Below are positions 52,679-61,540 of a DNA stretch of 64,000 nucleotides, one piece after another. Origin of the DNA: Bernardetia sp. ABR2-2B (GTDB lineage: Bacteria; Bacteroidota; Bacteroidia; Cytophagales; Bernardetiaceae); contig NZ_CP147020.1 of assembly GCF_037126435.1 (NCBI RefSeq), positions 5,097,001-5,161,000 on the forward strand, given 5' to 3'. The position numbers and the translations under genes were made by a program. The notes under the pieces are model-generated. The model saw only the letters and a program-made list of their open reading frames with translations, did not search any database and was not told where the DNA came from. Every line of letters begins with the position of its first letter. Position 1 is the stretch's first letter.

Positions 52679-53215
52679 TTAACTAAATATATTCATTTTT
52701 TCGGTACAATGCCAAAGAATTATACCCAAACTTACTGAAACATTCAATGAGTGTTTCGTTCCAAACTGTGGAATCTCTAAAGCAGCATCACAATTTTGTA
52801 ATACTTCTGCATCTACTCCAAAGGCTTCATTACCAAAAACAAAAGCATATTTTTCTTCTTTTTTAGGCAAAAATGTATTCAACTTTTGGCTTTCAGTTGT
52901 TTGTTCTATCGCAAAAATAGAATAATCTTGTTTTTTAAAAGCATCAATGGCCTCATTTGTTGTCTCAAAATATTCCCATTCTACTGATTCTGTTGCTCCT
53001 AACGCTGTTTTTTGTATCTCTCGGTGAGGTGGTTTGGCAGTAATTCCACAAAGAGCAATTTTTTCAATAGAAAAAGCATCCGAAGTTCGGAAAGCTGCAC
53101 CTACATTGTGTGCGCTTCTAACATTATCTAAAATAATAACGATAGGCTGCTTTTTTTGTTCTTTAAATTCTTCTATTCCAATTCTATTAAGATTCTCTAA
53201 AGAAAGTTGTTTCAT
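52679..53215 (-). CDS. SpoU/TrmH-family RNA 2'-O-methyltransferase
   Basis: The 178-residue SPOUT enzyme has motif 1 IVIILDNVRSAHNVGAAFRTSDAF near 25-48, motif 2 FVFGNEAFGVDAEVL near 123-137 and motif 3 LEIPQFGTKHSLNVSVSLGIILW near 146-168, including the conserved N and knot region. There is no L30e-like N-terminal domain, so it is the short TrmH/TrmL-like form. RNA substrate (tRNA or rRNA) is not predictable. It is divergent from rtcB. Confidence 0.92.
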   Translation of the reverse strand: MKQLSLENLNRIGIEEFKEQKKQPIVIILDNVRSAHNVGAAFRTSDAFSIEKIALCGITAKPPHREIQKTALGATESVEWEYFETTNEAIDAFKKQDYSIFAIEQTTESQKLNTFLPKKEEKYAFVFGNEAFGVDAEVLQNCDAALEIPQFGTKHSLNVSVSLGIILWHCTEKMNIFS

Positions 53216-53331
53216 AAATGATTTTTGATATAATTTAAATCCTTTTTATTAATTACAAATTTACGAAAAACATTTTTCCTTTAAAATGAACTAATTTAAT
53301 CTTTCTATTTGTTGGTAGCTTTAAAGAATAA

Positions 53332-54786
<1,455 letters not shown>

Positions 54787-54810
54787 TTTTTGATTATTCT
54801 TGAAGTCAAA

Positions 54811-54949
54811 GAAGCTGTTTAAGAATACTCATTTTTCCTTAGAACTGGGTTGCAAACCCAGTTCTAAGGAAAATAATGCTGCCTTTGTTTGTGTTTTAGC
54901 GAAGTAACACCAACAAACATACCTATAAAATCCATTCTTAAACAACTTC
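54811..54949. mobile_element. 139-bp MITE-like foldback element with two inner palindromes
   Basis: Outer arms GAAGCTGTTTAAGAAT (54811-54826) and ATTCTTAAACAACTTC (54934-54949) differ at one position. They enclose a hairpin with about 20-bp arms (54832-54875, AGAACTGGGTT with AACCCAGTTCT) and the dispersed palindrome at 54884-54917. The outer arms resemble the ends of the element at 47904-48062. Confidence 0.7.
54884..54917. repeat. dispersed palindrome, GTTGTTGGTGT family (diverged)
   Basis: TTTGTTTGTGT and ACACCAACAAA surround TTTAGCGAAGTA; loop and arms match the copy at 45768-45801 with few changes. Confidence 0.65.
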
Positions 54950-54971
54950 AAAATTCTCTTACTATAAAAAA

Positions 54972-55865
54972 ATGAATAAATTTAAAATTATCTCACTTTT
55001 CATCATTGTTTTTATAAGCTGTAAAGCCAAAATAGAAAATACCAAAATGCAATTATTAAACGAAAAAGCTCCGAATAATATACCTTTTGAGTTTAGGCAA
55101 GATATAATTCCCCAAAATATGCTTATTCATAAGGGAGTATTTAGCCCTGATTTAGAAGAATATTATTATACTATTTCTGATACAAATTTTGAACAATTTG
55201 ACGTCTATGTAATTGAAAAAAGTAATGGTATTTGGTCTGAATCTAAAGAAGCGTTTTTCAATAGTAAATACAATGAACACGGAATGAGTTTTTCACCAAA
55301 TGGAAAGACAATTTATTTTAGTTCAACAAGACCAGTTTATGGTGATGGAATAAGTTCAACTTGGCATATTTGGAAATCAAATAAAACTGATGGAAAATGG
55401 AGCAAACCTATTCTTGTAGATATTCCAAATTTGAGAAATAAATTAATTTCTCATCCCACCATTACTAATTCTGGAACACTCTATTTTCATTCTAGTAATT
55501 TAGATTATAGTGAAATGGATATTTACAAATCAAAAAATGTGAATGGCAAGTTTCAAGATGCAGAAAAAATATTGATTACAGTAGATTCACCAAGGGGAAA
55601 ATGTACACCTTATATTTCTCCTAATGAAGATTATATTATTTTTGCTGTTATTGGAAAGCAACTTGATTTGGTAATAAGTTTTAATGATGGAAATGGAGGG
55701 TGGAAAAATACAAGAAAACTAAGCGATAAAATAAATAATTTTGGGCAAGGAAATCCATATGTAACACCTGATAACAAATTTCTTTTTTATACAACAGGAG
55801 AGCATCAAAAACAAAATTGGAAAGTAAAATGGGTTAATATAGAATCTGAAATAAAAAACAAGTAA
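54972..55865 (+). CDS. TolB/PD40-type beta-propeller lipoprotein
   Basis: The signal ends VFISC with Cys near residue 17. The 297-residue protein then shows repeated propeller blades with the pattern S-P-nG-x-x-IYFSS: MSFSPNGKTIYFSSTRP near 100-116, ISHPTITNSGTLYFHSSN near 157-174, CTPYISPNEDYIIFAV near 212-227 and PYVTPDNKFLFYTTG near 261-275. These are WD40-like PD40 repeats as in TolB. It is probably an envelope protein of unknown ligand. A strong terminator follows. Confidence 0.82.
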   Translation: MNKFKIISLFIIVFISCKAKIENTKMQLLNEKAPNNIPFEFRQDIIPQNMLIHKGVFSPDLEEYYYTISDTNFEQFDVYVIEKSNGIWSESKEAFFNSKYNEHGMSFSPNGKTIYFSSTRPVYGDGISSTWHIWKSNKTDGKWSKPILVDIPNLRNKLISHPTITNSGTLYFHSSNLDYSEMDIYKSKNVNGKFQDAEKILITVDSPRGKCTPYISPNEDYIIFAVIGKQLDLVISFNDGNGGWKNTRKLSDKINNFGQGNPYVTPDNKFLFYTTGEHQKQNWKVKWVNIESEIKNK

Positions 55866-55878
55866 CTTCTGACTTGTT
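55865..55878 (+). repeat. short 7-bp repeat at stop codon (ACTTCTA type)
   Basis: Two units, ACTTCTG and ACTTGTT, begin within the stop codon of the propeller gene. The first unit equals the first unit at 4494. Confidence 0.4.
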
Positions 55879-55926
55879 TAGTGAACAATTTTTAGCATAC
55901 AAACCTAATAAATGCTACTCACTTGT

Positions 55927-55971
55927 AATAACCTTTGAATTATATGATAATAATTCAAAGGTTATTTTTTT
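55927..55971 (+). terminator. strong rho-independent terminator
   Basis: A perfect 16-bp stem, AATAACCTTTGAATTA (55927-55942) with TAATTCAAAGGTTATT (55951-55966), an 8-nt loop and a T-run. Confidence 0.9.
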
Positions 55972-56062
55972 GCTATATACTTTTAAACCCTTTTTTTAGC
56001 TGTTTGCTAATTTTATTGTAAAAACTTTGCTCTTATCTCTTTTAGTATTGCATTTAGTTTGC

Positions 56063-56070
56063 TACTTTTG
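56063..56070 (+). promoter_or_regulatory. -7 promoter box for lytic transglycosylase gene
   Basis: TACTTTTG matches TAnnTTTG, 86 bp before the ATG at 56156. The -33 region is T-rich without a clear TTG. Confidence 0.4.
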
Positions 56071-56155
56071 GAAAAGTGATTTTGAATAAAACGCAAAAAC
56101 GAGTTTATTTTCTACACTATCAACTTATTTTCTCTGTATTTCTATTTCTTCTTCT

Positions 56156-57190
56156 ATGAGCAACCGTCTAAAAACTGGTTTACTTCTACTTGCTATTGCT
56201 TTCTTATTGGGTTATATTCTAATAGAAAAAGCTACAGATATATTAAAAAGTGAAATCAAAACTTTGCCCGAAGGTTATCATAACGTACTTGTTCGTGTGC
56301 CTACGAGCTTTGAGTTTTGTGGTGAAACAGTTCCTTTGTATGATGAAGAAGTAAAAGAAAATTTTGATAAAGAGTTGTATATCAATGTCTTTCGTCATTC
56401 TTCTACGAGTTTGATTATCAAGCGTTCTGAGAAATTCTTTCCAATTATTGAGAGAATTTTGAGAGAAGAGGGTATTCCTGACGACATGAAATATATTGCT
56501 GTCATTGAAAGTGGGCTTGAAAATGTTCGTTCTTTTGCTGGTGCAGATGGCTACTGGCAATTTATGGAAGAAACGGCAAAAGAATTTGATTTAGAAATTT
56601 CTAAAGAAGTAGATGAACGTTTTCATATCGAAAAAGCAACACGTGCAGCTTGTAAATACCTAAAACGTTCATACAAAAAATTTGAAAACTGGACGCTTGT
56701 TGCAGCTTCTTATAATCGTGGAATGGGAGGAATGAATGCAGCATTGCGTAATCAAAATGCTATTTCTTATTATGATGTAGCACTAAATGCTGAAACAGCT
56801 CGTTATATTTATCGTGCTTTAGCCTTTAAAGAAATTATGCAGAATCCTGAAAAATACGGTTTTGTTATTCCTAAAGAGTTACGTTATCCACCTGTAAAAT
56901 ATCGAAAAATACCGATTGATACTACTGTAAGTGATATTTCTGCACTTGCTGTTCAATATGGAATGAGTTATAAGACACTCAAATATCATAATCCTTGGCT
57001 TTTAATGAATCAGCTTACTTTTGATAAAAAAGATATAAAAAATAAAAAGGTATATACCTTACTTGTTCCTCAAAATCCACCTATGCCTCACTCAAATGTT
57101 TTGGCACAAGAATCTTTAAACATGCAAAAAATGCTAGATTCTATTCTTCGTGAAGAAGATACTGTGATTGATATTCAAGATGTAAAGTAA
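56156..57190 (+). CDS. membrane-bound lytic murein transglycosylase (MltD/SLT type)
   Basis: The 344-residue protein has an N-terminal membrane helix near 7-23 and an SLT domain near 100-215: YIAVIESGLENVRSFAGADGYWQFM near 112-136 with the catalytic Glu in VIESGL, VDERFHIEKATRAACKYLK near 152-170 and AASYNRGMGGMNAAL near 184-198. The C-terminal part near 260-310 (VSDISALAVQYGMSYKTLKYHNP) resembles a single degenerate LysM domain. It cleaves peptidoglycan in the periplasm. The start is clear. Confidence 0.92.
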   Translation: MSNRLKTGLLLLAIAFLLGYILIEKATDILKSEIKTLPEGYHNVLVRVPTSFEFCGETVPLYDEEVKENFDKELYINVFRHSSTSLIIKRSEKFFPIIERILREEGIPDDMKYIAVIESGLENVRSFAGADGYWQFMEETAKEFDLEISKEVDERFHIEKATRAACKYLKRSYKKFENWTLVAASYNRGMGGMNAALRNQNAISYYDVALNAETARYIYRALAFKEIMQNPEKYGFVIPKELRYPPVKYRKIPIDTTVSDISALAVQYGMSYKTLKYHNPWLLMNQLTFDKKDIKNKKVYTLLVPQNPPMPHSNVLAQESLNMQKMLDSILREEDTVIDIQDVK

Positions 57191-57206
57191 ATTAAACTAG
57201 TTGAGA

Positions 57207-57367
57207 GTGTTGCAGAAAATATATTTAATACAAGGCTATCATGGTTTGTTAGAGGTAATTCAGACATCCTGCCTGAACACAAAAAAACAGTCTTTATTTG
57301 TCTTGGTCAGTTTGGAAGACTGACATACAAAAACAACCGTGATAACGTTTTATACTTTCTACAACAC
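57207..57367. repeat. 161-bp foldback element
   Basis: Outer arms GTGTTGCAGAAAATATA (57207-57223) and TATACTTTCTACAACAC (57351-57367) pair with two mismatches; second arms TATCATGGTTTG (57237-57248) and CAACCGTGATA (57334-57344) continue the stem. Inside are two small palindromes, TTCAG/CTGAA near 57260 and GTCAGT/ACTGAC near 57307-57324. It fills the spacer between convergent genes and carries no gene. Confidence 0.7.
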
Positions 57368-57386
57368 AATTATTTTTTATAAAAAC

Positions 57387-58844
57387 TTAAAATATCTTAC
57401 CTGCATTTAGTATTCCATTTGGGTCAAATACTTGTTTGATTTCTCTCATCAACCTTAGATTTACTTCGCCCAATGCAATAGACATATAAGGGCGTTTGGC
57501 AATTCCAATTCCGTGTTCGCCTGAAAGCATTCCACCTAATCGTACTACTTCTTTAAAAATTTCTCCAATTCCTTCTACTACTTTTGTATTCCAATCAGCA
57601 TCAGAAATTTGCTCTTTCAAAACATTTACATGCAAGTTTCCATCGCCTACGTGTCCAAAACACACCGAACGAAAACCGTATTGGTCTCCTATTCTTTTTA
57701 TAGAAGTAATCAATTGAGGTAAATTACCACGAGGAACAACTACATCTTCTGCCTTTGTGAGTGAATAAGCATTTACGGCAGGCGAAATATTCTTGCGTAA
57801 TCTCCAAAGCTCTTCCTTTAAAGCCTCCGAATCAGCAAACAAAATTTCTCCTATTTTATAACCATTTTCTAAGGTTTCGACAATTTTTTCTGCATCAGTC
57901 ATCATTGATTCTTCATTATTTCCATCTAATTCAATGATTAAATGTGCTTGAATATTATCTGGTAAATCAATAGTTGATTTTTGATTCATCTTATCCTCCA
58001 AATAAAACATCGTTCTTTCGATGGCTTCCCTTTCCATAAATTCCATCCCAGAAGGTGTAATTCCTGCAATATAAATGGCTGAAATAGCTCTACATGCTTC
58101 TTCATTGCTTTCAAAAGGAACAAGCAGAGCAATATTTTTGTGAGGATAAGGACGGAGTTTGAAAACGATTTTGGTTACAATTCCTAATGTCCCTTCGCTG
58201 CCTGTAATTAGTTGAGTAAGGTTATAACCCGTAGAATTTTTGAGTACGTTTGCTCCTGTCCAAATAATTTCTCCTGTTGGCAGAACAACTTCCAAATTCA
58301 GAACATAATCACGAGTAACTCCATACTTTACAGCCTTAGGACCTCCTGAGTTATGCGAAACATTGCCACCAATAAAACAGCTTCCTTTACTGGCTGGGTC
58401 GGGTGGATAAAAAAGATTTTTTTCTTTGACAGCATCTTGGAAAACTTCAGTTATTACACCTGTTTCGACAGTTGCTTGAAGGTTTAAAGTATCAATTTCG
58501 ATAATTTCATTGAAACGTTCCATCGAAATCACTACACCGTTATTGGTTGGTAAAGCTCCACCACTCAAACTTGTCCCACCACCACGAGGTGTAACAGGCA
58601 AAACGTGTTGATTACAAATTTTCATAATCTGACTAATTTCTTGTGCTGTTCTAGGCTTCAAGACAACATCGGGCAGAAAAGAATAATCTTCAGTATGGTC
58701 ACGAGAATATGTGTCTCTGTTTTTATCATCCGTAAAAATATATTGTTTACCTACAATCTTCTCGAATTGATTTAGTATTTGAGGTGTGAGTTTGCCAAAA
58801 TTACTTGTATTCGTTTTTTGATTTACCAAAGTATCTGAAGACAT
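57387..58844 (-). CDS. FAD-linked oxidase, GlcD / D-lactate dehydrogenase type
   Basis: The 485-residue flavoprotein has the FAD_binding_4 domain with PVTPRGGGTSLSGGALPTNNG near 78-98, ETGVITE, DPASKGSCFIGGNVSHNSGGPKAVKYG near 149-175 and GSEGTLGIVTKIVFKLRP near 216-233. The C-terminal FAD_oxidase_C domain has CFGHVGDGNLHVNVL near 393-407 and MLSGEHGIGIAKRPYM near 439-454. This fits GlcD or a D-2-hydroxyacid dehydrogenase. GlcE and GlcF partners are not seen here. The start ATG 58844 is clear. Confidence 0.93.
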   Translation of the reverse strand: MSSDTLVNQKTNTSNFGKLTPQILNQFEKIVGKQYIFTDDKNRDTYSRDHTEDYSFLPDVVLKPRTAQEISQIMKICNQHVLPVTPRGGGTSLSGGALPTNNGVVISMERFNEIIEIDTLNLQATVETGVITEVFQDAVKEKNLFYPPDPASKGSCFIGGNVSHNSGGPKAVKYGVTRDYVLNLEVVLPTGEIIWTGANVLKNSTGYNLTQLITGSEGTLGIVTKIVFKLRPYPHKNIALLVPFESNEEACRAISAIYIAGITPSGMEFMEREAIERTMFYLEDKMNQKSTIDLPDNIQAHLIIELDGNNEESMMTDAEKIVETLENGYKIGEILFADSEALKEELWRLRKNISPAVNAYSLTKAEDVVVPRGNLPQLITSIKRIGDQYGFRSVCFGHVGDGNLHVNVLKEQISDADWNTKVVEGIGEIFKEVVRLGGMLSGEHGIGIAKRPYMSIALGEVNLRLMREIKQVFDPNGILNAGKIF

Positions 58845-59131
58845 ATATAGTGAAATTAAATGTTTTTTTTGAGATTTAATTATAGCAAAAATACGATTTT
58901 TTTGTTTTTTGTCTATTCTTTAATCTAATTTATGGTTATTTAATCGGTATGCAGAACAAATTGTGTAATAAAAGCCACTTTTTTTTACTGTATTGGTATT
59001 GTTGTTGCATTTTTATTTGAAAATTTGAATCAAAATATGCACATTTGCATGTTTGTTTTTCGAAAGTAAAGAACCAATTTTTAATTTCATCGTTCTTACT
59101 AAAAAAACCACATTAAAAAAGCTAACTTTCT

Positions 59132-59941
59132 ATGAATCAATCTACTTACAAATCTATAAATACCTCACAAGCAACTCCATCAAAAGTGATTGCTCTTCCT
59201 AGACCAACTCTACAAGCTGTTCTGATGAATTACCTTTCAATATTGCTTTCCTTAAATCTAAAGGAGCAAGGCGTAAGAAATAGTAAGAAAATATTTTTAC
59301 TATTATCTTTAGTAGCTGTTTTCTTCATTTTAGGAGTTTCAACGGCTTTTGCCCAAGACGATTTTGTAGAAGATCCAATGGGAAATTCAGCTATTTGGCA
59401 GAAATTAACTGAAAATCCAACAGACTCTACGCTTTGGGAAAATTACTATGGCAAATCTTGGAGTGCAATGAACAAAAAAGAAGCTAGTAAAGTAAATAGT
59501 TGGAAACAGGAACTGATGCTTCGTAAATTAGCTAGTAATGATGCCGTTATTGGTTTTGTAATTACTGATGAAATTGATGAAGGTTTTTTTATTGATGAGG
59601 CTGCATTTAGAGAATTTGAAGCGCAGATTCAGACAGCTAAAGCAAGTGGACAGGCAGCAACAATTACATTTAAAGATGTGCAGGGTTTGGAGGCTATTAT
59701 TATGCCTGAATGGGAAGGAATGGCAGATTTGAAACAAAATATTGCAGAAAATTTTGTCATTTTGGAAGATATGTACAAGGATATTTTCTCTGAACAAGGT
59801 ATTGAATTTCAAAACTATGATGCAGTACATCCAGATGGGAAATATAATCAGATAAAATGGATTGAGGAGTTAGATGGAAAGCTTCGCAAGGCAAAAGAAA
59901 AGCAACTTTCTGAACTCAAGAAAAAATATAATATGAATTAA
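59132..59941 (+). CDS. hypothetical secreted protein with long pre-signal region
   Basis: From ATG 59132 the product is 269 residues, but a signal peptide (FLLLSLVAVFFILGVSTAFA, then QDDF) begins only near residue 54. ATG 59225 (residue 32) would give a more usual N-terminus. The mature part of about 195 residues is acidic and helical, with SWSAMNKKEASKVNSWKQ near 110-127 and a closing KLRKAKEKQLSELKKKYN helix. I recognise no domain. It should be periplasmic or exported. Confidence 0.65.
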   Translation: MNQSTYKSINTSQATPSKVIALPRPTLQAVLMNYLSILLSLNLKEQGVRNSKKIFLLLSLVAVFFILGVSTAFAQDDFVEDPMGNSAIWQKLTENPTDSTLWENYYGKSWSAMNKKEASKVNSWKQELMLRKLASNDAVIGFVITDEIDEGFFIDEAAFREFEAQIQTAKASGQAATITFKDVQGLEAIIMPEWEGMADLKQNIAENFVILEDMYKDIFSEQGIEFQNYDAVHPDGKYNQIKWIEELDGKLRKAKEKQLSELKKKYNMN

Positions 59942-60104
59942 AATTAATCTTCAAATAAACACATTCATATAAATCGATATACATTTTATTAAACTTATTC
60001 TTATTTTTTTTGTTACCTTAAAAGGTGAGTACTCTTTCTTATAACTTTTTTATATAAAAGTATAATTTTTACGGAAAGAAATTTTTAGCTTACTTCTTAT
60101 TTCT

Positions 60105-60617
60105 ATGGAATCATTGTTTTCTCAAAACTTGATTTCTACATTTTTTCAACTTGATTTATATATTATGCAATTATCAGAACAACAGAATAATGGTACTGTC
60201 TTAAATGACATTGAGCAAGTAGCTAATACAGACTATTATACTATTTCTTATTCGTATTCAAAAAATCGTTTTTATCTTACAATTAGAGGTTTTTGGAAAA
60301 ATCCTGATGTAATTTCTAATTACGTAAATGATTGGAGGAAAGCAATGCTTTTGGCAATTCCTAATTTTACATTACTTACAGATGCTACAAATGCAGAAAC
60401 ATATCCACCTTCTGTAATGACTGTTCATAATGAAGCTCAACAAGTGGTAATAGATGCAGGACTTATGCAGGTAGCTGAAGTTCTTCCAAAAAGTGCATTT
60501 TTAAAATTTCAAGCTGAGTTATTGAGTGAGAATAGTCAAATGCCTTGCTCAAAATTTAATAACATTGAATTAGCAGAAGAGTGGCTAGATAGTTTGAGAA
60601 AAGAAAATATAGTTTAA
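60105..60617 (+). CDS. hypothetical protein, possibly SpoIIAA/STAS-like
   Basis: The 170-residue frame may really start at ATG 60165 (MQLSEQQ), since the first 20 residues look random. The core runs YSYSKNRFYLTIRGFWKNPD, VNDWRKAMLLAIPNFTLLTDATN and VIDAGLMQVAEVLPKSAFLKFQ, an order of strand, helix, strand, helix that fits a SpoIIAA/STAS-like fold. No phospho-Ser motif is recognised. It is convergent with RING-like paralogue 3, only 5 bp apart. Confidence 0.6.
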   Translation: MESLFSQNLISTFFQLDLYIMQLSEQQNNGTVLNDIEQVANTDYYTISYSYSKNRFYLTIRGFWKNPDVISNYVNDWRKAMLLAIPNFTLLTDATNAETYPPSVMTVHNEAQQVVIDAGLMQVAEVLPKSAFLKFQAELLSENSQMPCSKFNNIELAEEWLDSLRKENIV

Positions 60618-60622
60618 TTCTA

Positions 60623-61456
60623 TTAAAAGAGATATTTATTTGGAACTTTTAGAATATTTATTTTCCCTCCGTATTCATTTTTTAGATTTTTGAGAATGTT
60701 TTTTTCTTTCGTATTTTTCGTATAAAAATTTAATTGGACGAACGGAGCAGAGTGAGCTAAAGCAAATAAAAAGTTTTCAGTTTCTATAATTGATTTGTTG
60801 GGAAGTTTGTGTCGAATGGCTAGTTTATTTTTTCTGATAATATACAAACTGTTATCAGAAGGAGTTTTTGAATTATTTATTAAGCTTTTATTTTTGAGAT
60901 GATTAGTTTCAAAGGTTTTTACATATTCTATCGCATCAATTTCTTGAAAAGAATAAAAATACTCTCCTTTTAGCTCAATTCCTTTTTCAGTAATTTTTAC
61001 TTTTTTGATATTGACACCAAATGTTTCTCTAAAAGTAGTTGTTTTGGCTAGAAAACCGAATAAAATTGATAAAGTTAGAGCAGAAAAAGTAGTAATATAG
61101 AAAGCTGTTTCTTTGAATAATTTAGGAAAAAGCACAAGAAGAACTGAGGCTGAAATAGTTGTAAGTATAACTTGTAAGGTTTCGCTAGAAGAATAATCAG
61201 AAAATTCGAAATTAAATTTCTCTCTTTTTTTAGCAAAAAATGAACTAGCTTGTCTAGGAATAAAATCAAGTGTTTCAGACTGGTTACAATGTTTCAGATT
61301 CATGTACTCCCAACTTTCTTTCAAAAAAACTGACTGACAAGCAGCACAAAAAACAATTTCATCATTTGCTTTTATATTATCTCCAGTTACTCCATCTTTT
61401 CTTCCTATAACATGAGAATGATGTTGAGTATCTAATTTATGTATATTGATATTCAT
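60623..61456 (-). CDS. RING-like Cys/His head, two-TM, unknown family (paralogue 3)
   Basis: The 277-residue protein repeats the head of the 1686-2507 product nearly exactly: H13-x-H15, IGRKDGVTGD, IKANDEIVFC37AAC40QSVFL, W49-x-YMN and H56-C57. Two hydrophobic segments lie near 98-150. The tail keeps LNFYT but has LAHSAPF in place of LAWAAQF. It is closer to paralogue 1 than to paralogue 2 in the head. It stands next to a propeller-GAF-SpoIIE sensor phosphatase, as the other two flank a kinase/STAS pair. Confidence 0.75.
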   Translation of the reverse strand: MNINIHKLDTQHHSHVIGRKDGVTGDNIKANDEIVFCAACQSVFLKESWEYMNLKHCNQSETLDFIPRQASSFFAKKREKFNFEFSDYSSSETLQVILTTISASVLLVLFPKLFKETAFYITTFSALTLSILFGFLAKTTTFRETFGVNIKKVKITEKGIELKGEYFYSFQEIDAIEYVKTFETNHLKNKSLINNSKTPSDNSLYIIRKNKLAIRHKLPNKSIIETENFLFALAHSAPFVQLNFYTKNTKEKNILKNLKNEYGGKINILKVPNKYLF

Positions 61457-61540
61457 TTTTATTCTGTTGTTGGGTACTTGTGAGTTTCTACAAATAACTA
61501 TATAGTCAGAAAAGATGTGTCTTTTCTCTACTTTGAAAAA

